Below, piece after piece: positions 7,513 through 12,246 of a stretch of DNA of 12,246 nucleotides; the stretch's first letter is position 1, and every line of letters begins with the position of its first letter. The notes below the pieces were generated by a model that worked only from the letters and a program-made list of their open reading frames with translations, was not told the origin of the DNA and ran no database searches. The translations under genes and the position numbers were made by a program. The stretch spans positions 1 to 12,246 of the forward strand of contig WFRQ01000384.1 in NCBI GenBank assembly GCA_015486425.1. The letters are read 5' to 3'. Origin of the DNA: Deltaproteobacteria bacterium. GTDB taxonomy: Bacteria > Desulfobacterota > Dissulfuribacteria > Dissulfuribacterales > QOAL01.

Positions 7513-8484
7513 CTACTGTGACAACGCCCTGACCTGCTGCAGACACGGCTCAAGGTCGTACAGAAATTCATCCACAGACTCATAAAAGACTTCTGATGAT
7601 GTGGAGAAATGCATGAGTATATTATTCAACTCTGCGGGAATCCAGGGAAACAGCTTTCTGAGATTCACGATCCTGTTCCTGTAAAGCAGGGAAAAATCTC
7701 CATCTTCAATGTCAGCAGCCCTATCCATGGACACACCCTTCTCTTCCAGGATATGCATGGTATAAAGGCCCTTGCCAGCAAGAAAAATCAACAGGCTGCC
7801 AAGCCCGAACAGATCAAGCCCGAAGGGATTCTCTTCAAAGTCATAAGTGTAGTCAAAATCTATCCATCTGTACAGGCCTGTCCCGTGTTCTATCCACAGA
7901 TGGTCACGCCTTATATCACCGTGAATTTCCCCATTTTCATGCAGAAAGTTGATTGCCCGGCATGAGTCCATAAATTTCTCAAGGATATCAGGAAAGTCTC
8001 TGTAAAAATATGTCTTATGATCAGCCTCAATGGCAGCAACATGCGCATCAAGCCTCTTGCCGCTTACAACATCAAGTATGCGTACAGGATTTCCCTTTGG
8101 ATCACGCCTGGTAATGCCCTGCATGAAACGCATGTCACCGCGCACAAGGTCAAGAATCCTTGCCTCCTTCTCAGGGCTGCGATAGCACTCTATATTCAGG
8201 TCTCCAAGTGGCAGGGTAAATCGTTCATGAAAGACCAGTTTAAGAATCTTTCTGTCACCAGATTCAAGAACCATGCATCTCTTCACCCAGTATTTGGGGT
8301 CTTCAATACCAAAACTGCGTTCAGACTCGTCACGGATTACAAGATAATGCAAACCGTCTATCCAGATTACATCACCTGACTCTATCTTCATAAACTCGGT
8401 GGTATCAGTAAAAATATCACCATATTCGGCCACGGAAAGATTGGGCCTGTACTTTTTAACCAGCTCCCTTACCTCTCTGGACAT
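7513..8484 (-). CDS. Divergent protein-kinase-like protein
   Basis: A 323-residue protein with an eukaryotic-like or small-molecule kinase fold. About 65 N-terminal residues (KIESGDVIWIDGLHYLVIRD) come before the kinase part. I place the beta-3 lysine at K82 (KILKLVF), the alpha-C glutamate at E107 (PEKEARIL), the catalytic loop HGDIRRDH at 188-195 with base D190, and the metal Asp at D209 in WIDFDY. The F-helix Asp is D224 (GLDLFGLGS). Two positions are odd: the Asn expected five residues after the catalytic Asp is His195, and DFG reads DFD. No glycine-rich loop is clear. It could be a Ser/Thr kinase, a small-molecule phosphotransferase or a weak or pseudokinase; the substrate is unknown. 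The ATG has AGGAGA five bases upstream. It faces away from the GGDEF/EAL gene across a long intergenic region. No membrane segment is seen. Confidence 0.75.
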   Translation of the reverse strand: MSREVRELVKKYRPNLSVAEYGDIFTDTTEFMKIESGDVIWIDGLHYLVIRDESERSFGIEDPKYWVKRCMVLESGDRKILKLVFHERFTLPLGDLNIECYRSPEKEARILDLVRGDMRFMQGITRRDPKGNPVRILDVVSGKRLDAHVAAIEADHKTYFYRDFPDILEKFMDSCRAINFLHENGEIHGDIRRDHLWIEHGTGLYRWIDFDYTYDFEENPFGLDLFGLGSLLIFLAGKGLYTMHILEEKGVSMDRAADIEDGDFSLLYRNRIVNLRKLFPWIPAELNNILMHFSTSSEVFYESVDEFLYDLEPCLQQVRALSQ

Positions 8485-8636
8485 GACATTCTCCTGTTTA
8501 CTGTGATGACAGATGAATCACCGGACTTTTCTTTACGCCCTCATCAATTAATTCCTGTAATGAGCGTGTAAAAATTCTGCACGCGCCATCAAACGAAACG
8601 CAGAACAGTTACCTGTTTTTTGGACCCGTTAATAAG

Positions 8637-8665
8637 ATTATTGTCATTAAAGCTGGAAACGGCAA
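8637..8665 (-). promoter_or_regulatory. Candidate promoter for the kinase-like gene
   Basis: On the minus strand TTGCCG (-35, four of six matches) and AATAAT (-10, five of six) are 17 bases apart, about 150 bases upstream of the ATG. A second possibility is TTGAAA within element A2 and TATTTC 17 bases on (8677-8705). Both are only consensus matches by eye. Confidence 0.3.
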
Positions 8666-8686
8666 CCTTTACAGATGAAATATTTA

Positions 8687-8894
8687 CCTAAATTGAGCGT
8701 TTCAAAATGTGGAAAATCATTTTTATAAAGACATTAAAAGGAGTTACATCGATTATAACTTTCCAATTTTGAAACCCTTCGGGATTGCCGTCTTCACCGC
8801 ATCTCCTTTGTCATCGGAACCCCATATAGCCTACTATGATGGGAATTCCTCTTTCGCGGATATGCAGCGAATCCGAACAGTCGCTCAAATTAGG
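8687..8894. mobile_element. MITE-like element A2 (~208 bp)
   Basis: Second copy of the A1 element in the same orientation. The ends are CCTAAATTGAGCG and, reverse-complemented, CCTAATTTGAGCG, with one mismatch. ATTTA flanks it on both sides (8682-8686 and 8895-8899), a likely five-base target duplication. The internal inverted pair GTTTCAAAAT / ATTTTGAAAC is kept. A plus-strand frame is open right across this copy, but a missing C relative to A1 shows the frame is not conserved. It sits between two divergent genes and could have altered their promoters. Confidence 0.82.
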
Positions 8895-9015
8895 ATTTAT
8901 CCCGTCTTTAAAATTAACCGATAAAAGCTACTGAAGGATTATACACACGCGCTCAGATTTAGATGCTGATATTACCGTGAGGTTGAGCGCTACTTCATGA
9001 ACCAAGTCAAAGTAA

Positions 9016-9060
9016 GGGGTTGTCCAAAAATAAGTTGGTAAGTCATTTTTGGACAGTCCC
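9016..9060 (+). repeat. Strong hairpin upstream of the GGDEF/EAL gene
   Basis: GGGGTTGTCCAAAAAT (9016-9031) and ATTTTTGGACAGTCCC (9045-9060) form 16 pairs, of which 11 are consecutive perfect pairs and two are G-U, around a 13-base loop. It ends 16 bases before the AGGAGA ribosome site (9077-9082). No T run follows. It may be a leader structure controlling the gene, or paired ends of a lost insertion sequence: the arm looks like an IS terminal repeat, though I cannot name the family. Confidence 0.6.
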
Positions 9061-9087
9061 TAATATCCATAAATACAGGAGATTTTG

Positions 9088-10716
9088 ATGCAGCGCATCG
9101 CTGATACATTATCAAAAAATGCCCGTGTCATGAAATCCAGGGTTACCAGATATGCTGTAACAGGGGTATTGATAGCAACCGTGGCCCTTCTGATTGCAAC
9201 AGCGCTCAGCGCTTTTATGACAAACGGGCAAATTTCTCTTGAGAGCCTGATGCAGGCCCAGATGACCAATAAAACCCTGTGGGTCCTTGACACCATGCCG
9301 TTCATATTTGCCTTCTGGGGCCAGTATGTCAGCTCAGCAATTGCCTTTGAAACAAGTGCAATGGTTATTGATCAGACCCAGGACCTGAGGGAACAGGCTG
9401 CAGCCATGGAAAACCAGGCTATCTATGAGGCCACCCATGACCCCCTCACAAGCCTTCCCAACCGCATACTCTTGAAGGACCGTCTTGACCAGGCCCTGCG
9501 CTCATGCGCCAGGGAAAAGAAAAAACTTGCCCTGTTTATACTGGACCTGGATCATTTCAAGGAAATTAATGATACGCTTGGGCACTACAGCGGTGACAGG
9601 CTGCTTCGACGCGTTGCCCTTCGTCTCAAGGGAACGGTAAGGGATTCTGACACAGTTGCACGGCTTGGCGGTGATGAGTTTGCTATTATCTTTCCGGCTC
9701 TGAAAAAAAATGAAGACGTGCAGATAATGGTGAAAAAGATAATGCAGACATTCAAGGAGCCCTTCATGCTTGACGGCATGAATCTTGAGATGCTTGCAAG
9801 TATCGGCATCGCCATTTTTCCGGATCACGGCAGGGATGTGGACACACTGATGCAGCGGGCAGATGTGGCAATGTATATTGCCAAGCAGGAAAAAAACAAA
9901 TTCGCTGTTTACAGCCAGAAATTTCACGCCCGAAATCCCAAGCGCCTTACACTCATGTCAGAGTTGCGCCAGGCCATTGAAAATGATGAGCTAATGCTGT
10001 TCTATCAGCCGAAAATTGCAGTACAGTCCAGAAATATAGAGGGAGTGGAGGCCCTGATACGCTGGCAGCACAAGGAACACGGAATTATCTCTCCTGACGA
10101 ATTCATACCCCTCGCTGAACGAACAGGCCTTATTGACAACCTGACATACTGGGTGCTCAAGAGAGGAATGCAGCAACTGGTAAACTGGCATGCAATAGGG
10201 CTGAAAATAGGAATTGCTGTAAACATATCTCCCTCCACGCTCCTCAACTATGACCTGCCGGATGTAATAACAGGCCTGATGGCGCGCTACGAGCTTGATC
10301 CCGGCTTTATTACGCTTGAAATCACAGAGGGGACTCTGATAAAAAATCCGGCAAGGGCACTGGAGATACTCACAAGGCTTGATGAGATGGGTATAAAAAT
10401 CTCCATAGATGACTTTGGTACAGGTTATTCATCACTGGCATACCTGAAAAAACTCCCTGCCTCAGAAGTAAAAATTGACAAGTCCTTTGTTATGGACATG
10501 CTGCATGACGACAATGACGCTGTCATAGTCAAGACCACCATAGAACTTGCCCACAATCTGGAAATGAAGGTAACTGCTGAAGGAGTTGAGACACACCAAC
10601 TCGCTCTTCATCTCAAGGAACTGGGATGCGACAATCTGCAGGGTTACTATTTCAGCAAGCCATGCAATGAAAAGGATTTCATGGAGTGGGTGAAATCACA
10701 GATTAAGACAAAGTGA
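9088..10716 (+). CDS. Membrane GGDEF + EAL cyclic-di-GMP enzyme
   Basis: A 542-residue protein with both makers and breakers of cyclic di-GMP. Numbers here are from a TTG codon one position upstream. Two hydrophobic segments (about 24-45 and 65-88) flank a loop of about 20 residues, with no recognisable sensor domain between them. A short linker follows (QTQDLREQAAAMENQAIYEA), then GGDEF. DLDHFKEINDTLGH (154-167) and GGDEF at 195-199 are intact, with the inhibitory I-site RDSD at 186-189, five residues ahead. The EAL domain starts with EALIRW (322-327) and keeps VNISP, EITEG, DDFGTGYSSL (442-451), KIDKSFV, AEGVET and the final QGYYFSKP. All catalytic residues look present, so both activities are possible, with net direction unknown. 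I chose ATG 9088 over the TTG at 9085 because AGGAGA ends five bases before it. It converges on the next gene with an 18-base gap. Confidence 0.95.
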   Translation: MQRIADTLSKNARVMKSRVTRYAVTGVLIATVALLIATALSAFMTNGQISLESLMQAQMTNKTLWVLDTMPFIFAFWGQYVSSAIAFETSAMVIDQTQDLREQAAAMENQAIYEATHDPLTSLPNRILLKDRLDQALRSCAREKKKLALFILDLDHFKEINDTLGHYSGDRLLRRVALRLKGTVRDSDTVARLGGDEFAIIFPALKKNEDVQIMVKKIMQTFKEPFMLDGMNLEMLASIGIAIFPDHGRDVDTLMQRADVAMYIAKQEKNKFAVYSQKFHARNPKRLTLMSELRQAIENDELMLFYQPKIAVQSRNIEGVEALIRWQHKEHGIISPDEFIPLAERTGLIDNLTYWVLKRGMQQLVNWHAIGLKIGIAVNISPSTLLNYDLPDVITGLMARYELDPGFITLEITEGTLIKNPARALEILTRLDEMGIKISIDDFGTGYSSLAYLKKLPASEVKIDKSFVMDMLHDDNDAVIVKTTIELAHNLEMKVTAEGVETHQLALHLKELGCDNLQGYYFSKPCNEKDFMEWVKSQIKTK

Positions 10717-10734
10717 CAACCGGCAGTATCCGCG

Positions 10735-11499
10735 TCACAGGGCGAGCCGCATAAAGTCCTCTGCCAGTATCACAGGGCCGTCATATTCCTTCATACATGG
10801 CGTCACCATGTCATGCCTGTCACATTCCGGGTAAAAATGGGTGAGCACCAGCTTTTTCACCCCTGCTGCCATGGCTATTCTGCCTGCCTCAGACGGCGTA
10901 AGATGACCGGGAATCTTGCCGCCCTCCGGCGCCGCACACTCTGATACAAGCATGTCCGCACCCTGAGCAAGGTCGATAAGCTCCTCACAGTAGTCAGTGT
11001 CTCCTGAGAACACAACAGAACGCCCGGAGCTGTCTTTCAGACGGTAGGCAAGGCTCTGCGGGGTATGACGCACAGGAATGGTGCTGATTGTAAGAGGCGG
11101 ATACTGCATGGAACTCTTCATGGCAACCGGTATCTCGCTGATATCCAGTTTGCCTGCAAGCGGTTCCACCCACTCCCCGAAGGCAGCCTTCAGCCCCTGA
11201 TAAAACTCCCCGAAACCCTCGGCTGCAAGAATCAGCACCGGCCTGGTTCGTGTGTATCCAGGCGCGTACTTTGTGGCAAATATGAAAGGCACAAATTCTC
11301 CCACATGGTCAGGGTGCAGATGGGTATAGAGGATCATGTCCACATCCGAGTAGTCTATGCCTGCCTTTACAAGCTGACGCAGTGTGCCTGAGGATGAATC
11401 AATGAGTATGGTATAGCCCTCTGTCCTGACGCACGCTGCGGGACCGGCGCGCCTTATTGAAGGTACACATGTTCCTGAACCGAGTATGATTATTTCCAT
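10735..11499 (-). CDS. RNase Z-like metallo-beta-lactamase-fold hydrolase
   Basis: A 254-residue hydrolase with an RNase Z (ElaC)-type metal site. It begins with GSGTCVPSIRRAGPAA and DSSSGTLRQL, then the HxHxDH motif H60-H62-D64-H65 (THLHPDHVGE). The remaining ligands are probably H145 (RHTPQSLAYR), D167 (GDTDY) and H221 (THFYP), with GHLTPSEAG (198-206) matching the conserved HLT motif. Only about 20 residues separate H145 from D167, so the long flexible arm (exosite) that binds tRNA in true RNase Z is missing. A tRNA-processing role is therefore unlikely, and an esterase, phosphodiesterase or sulfatase-like activity is more plausible; the substrate is unknown. The ATG has GGAGAG upstream at usual distance. 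Its leader ends 15 bases away in the edge of repeat B2. It converges on the GGDEF/EAL gene with 18 bases between stops. Confidence 0.88.
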   Translation of the reverse strand: MEIIILGSGTCVPSIRRAGPAACVRTEGYTILIDSSSGTLRQLVKAGIDYSDVDMILYTHLHPDHVGEFVPFIFATKYAPGYTRTRPVLILAAEGFGEFYQGLKAAFGEWVEPLAGKLDISEIPVAMKSSMQYPPLTISTIPVRHTPQSLAYRLKDSSGRSVVFSGDTDYCEELIDLAQGADMLVSECAAPEGGKIPGHLTPSEAGRIAMAAGVKKLVLTHFYPECDRHDMVTPCMKEYDGPVILAEDFMRLAL

Positions 11500-11514
11500 G
11501 TCAGATACTCTCCA

Positions 11515-11634
11515 CTAAACTTTCATGACATGAGGTTTGTCCCCCCCTGACCATGAAAGTTAGCTCAAAGCTCAAAGTCGGAAGCTGAAAGCAAATATGG
11601 CTTATTATACTTTGAGCCTTGAGCTATTTTCACG
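11515..11634 (+). repeat. Repeat B2, inverted copy of B1
   Basis: It matches the reverse complement of 7311-7455 nearly base for base, but has only two units (TTGAGCC, TTGAGCT) in the heptamer part where B1 has four. It ends in TATTTTCACG and lacks the final TAAATTGAGCG. AACTTTCATG (11518-11527) and CATGAAAGTT (11552-11561) form a perfect 10-bp inverted pair around a G/C-biased centre. In B1 the same pair has one mismatch. Confidence 0.85.
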
Positions 11635-11717
11635 ATAACTGCCATTCCTGGTGCGGGCACAACGAACAATGAAAATACGCTCTTGCAGTTTATTATATTG
11701 TGTGCTCGAGGAAGTGG

Positions 11718-11765
11718 GGAAGCAGGAGCTTCCGGTTCATAGTTCCCAAACCGGAGTTTGGGAAC
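11718..11765. repeat. Two REP-like hairpins
   Basis: GGAAGC-agga-GCTTCC (11718-11733) and GTTCCCAAAC-cgga-GTTTGGGAAC (11742-11765) are perfect palindromes with four-base loops, eight bases apart. Paired short hairpins like this are typical of REP elements moved by RAYT-type Y1 transposases; no such gene is in the window. From memory, similar GTTCCCAAAC palindromes are scattered in many environmental genomes. There is no T run, so terminator function is doubtful. Confidence 0.65.
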
Positions 11766-11784
11766 CAGCAGAGCTTCTTTCACT

Positions 11785-11840
11785 TTGAGCCTTGCGCTTT
11801 GAGCTTTCAGCTTTCAGCTTTGAGCTTTGAGCTTTGAGCT
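11785..11840 (+). repeat. Heptamer tandem array, eight copies
   Basis: Eight head-to-tail 7-base units: TTGAGCC, TTGCGCT, TTGAGCT, TTCAGCT, TTCAGCT and three TTGAGCT. The same units occur four times in B1 and twice in B2, so copy number varies. Read in frame, such arrays give peptide strings like FQLSAFS that turn up as spurious ORFs. Confidence 0.9.
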
Positions 11841-11870
11841 ATTTTCACGGTAAATTGAGCGTTTCAAAAT
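11841..11870 (+). repeat. Joined B-end and A-end
   Basis: ATTTTCACGG (the B tail) runs straight into TAAATTGAGCG, the 11 bases common to the B and A ends, and then TTTCAAAAT, found only in A elements. It is followed by unrelated sequence 17 bases before the UPF0280 stop. It looks like a truncated A element entered or recombined at a B end. Confidence 0.7.
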
Positions 11871-11887
11871 ACAGAGCCAGACCGCCA

Positions 11888-12246
11888 TTATACGGGTACC
11901 AGTTTTATATTATCTCCCCAGGCGCCAAGTTTATCACCGCTTATAATGACACCTGCGCTCACCCCTTTAATCTGCTGCATGCTCTCAAGCGCCAAGGCAA
12001 TATCACCAGGCCCCTTTACCATATTTCCTATGCCAGTGGCTGCCGCATCTGCAAGGGCAACCCACTGGGATATCACAGTTACCGCGTGGGCAGTACCGAA
12101 ACTTCTGGAATGCCCTACCCTTCCTGAGGATGTACAGACCCCGAAAGGCACGGCACCGCCCTGAAGTCTTATGCCCACCTTACCGCTTAGAGGTGAGCTT
12201 CCTGCCCAGATGGAAACTGTCAGCGACCCTTGAGCATAAATAAAAA
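11888..12246 (-). CDS. UPF0280 family protein (ApbE-like), C-terminal part
   Basis: Partial gene: the frame is open to the right edge and the start lies outside the window. About 118 C-terminal residues are visible, roughly half the ~240 usual in the family. Key stretches are GVCTSSGRVGHSRSFGTA, ALADAAATGIGN, and a tail with VIISGDKLGAWG ending in LVPV. These match what I recall of the UPF0280 group, related to the ApbE (FAD:protein FMN transferase) fold; its function is not established. A GTG at 12178 could be mistaken for a start, but 22 in-frame codons upstream continue the same domain, so it is internal. It points toward the repeat cluster, with no terminator recognised after the stop. 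Confidence 0.82.
   Translation of the reverse strand, partial: FIYAQGSLTVSIWAGSSPLSGKVGIRLQGGAVPFGVCTSSGRVGHSRSFGTAHAVTVISQWVALADAAATGIGNMVKGPGDIALALESMQQIKGVSAGVIISGDKLGAWGDNIKLVPV

Larger units (their letters stand above)
8485..9087. other. 603-bp divergent intergenic region
   Basis: This gap lies between the kinase-like gene (minus) and the GGDEF/EAL gene (plus), so it should contain both promoters. It holds candidate minus-strand promoters, MITE-like element A2 and the hairpin at 9016-9060. Bases 8485-8636 and 8895-9015 show no gene, RNA or repeat I can support. No known c-di-GMP riboswitch was recognised upstream of the GGDEF/EAL gene. Confidence 0.6.
11500..11887. other. Repeat-filled gene-free gap
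   Basis: These 388 bases lie between the MBL-fold gene start and the UPF0280 stop. They are almost wholly repeats: B2, two small hairpins, a heptamer array and a joined B/A end. Only 11635-11715 has no structure I can name. The minus-strand frame at 11565-11783 reads through the repeats and is not a gene. Confidence 0.7.

Noticed and set aside
8709..8924. A 71-codon plus-strand frame through element A2
   Set aside because: The matching frame in A1 is broken by a one-base difference in a C run and by a stop, so it is not conserved as protein.
10717..10734. Terminator between the convergent genes
   Set aside because: The 18-base gap has no hairpin with a T run on either strand.
11565..11783. 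A 72-codon minus-strand frame near the MBL-fold gene
   Set aside because: It reads through B2 and the REP-like hairpins; its peptide is what such repeats yield when translated.
11785..11840. Possible CRISPR array
   Set aside because: Seven-base units are directly joined without spacers, and no cas gene is present.
12176..12178. GTG as the start of the right-edge gene
   Set aside because: The frame stays open upstream to the window edge and the upstream residues fit the same family.

Overview
The window is ordinary bacterial chromosome with mid-range base composition. It carries eight complete or nearly complete minus-strand protein genes, one plus-strand gene and one minus-strand gene cut by the right edge. 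Nothing fixes the host taxon. The mix (DUF362 protein, UPF0280 protein, SNF2 helicase with SWIM finger, GGDEF/EAL protein) and the dispersed repeats remind me of environmental Gram-negative lineages such as Nitrospirota or Desulfobacterota. That is an impression from memory, not a result.

Left block (65-5814, all minus strand): a tight gene string of a small basic unknown protein, a XerD-type tyrosine recombinase and a large SNF2/SWIM helicase-like ATPase. Both junctions are TGATG stop/start overlaps. A DUF362 protein follows after 88 bases, and the string ends in a hairpin-plus-T-run terminator.

Middle block (5815-7512): a ~209-bp MITE-like element (A1), then a class I SAM methyltransferase and a universal stress protein, both minus strand. 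The stress protein start lies immediately beside one end of a second repeat type (B1), made of heptamers and palindromes.

Right block (7513-11499): a divergent protein-kinase-like gene (minus) and a membrane GGDEF+EAL c-di-GMP protein (plus) face away from each other across a 603-bp intergenic region. That region holds a second MITE-like copy (A2) and a strong hairpin. An RNase Z-like metallo-beta-lactamase-fold hydrolase converges on the GGDEF/EAL gene. After it comes a repeat-rich stretch (11500-11887) with an inverted copy of B (B2), two REP-like hairpins, an eight-copy heptamer array and a fused B/A repeat end. The C-terminal part of a UPF0280 (ApbE-like) protein runs off the right edge.

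Functionally, the kinase-like protein, stress protein and GGDEF/EAL protein suggest a signalling and stress neighbourhood, and the recombinase and helicase suggest DNA processing. I see no defence island, phage, CRISPR array or RNA gene. The most notable content is non-coding: two interacting repeat families (A with terminal inverted repeats and target duplications, B with variable heptamer arrays) that share an 11-bp end and sit next to gene starts.
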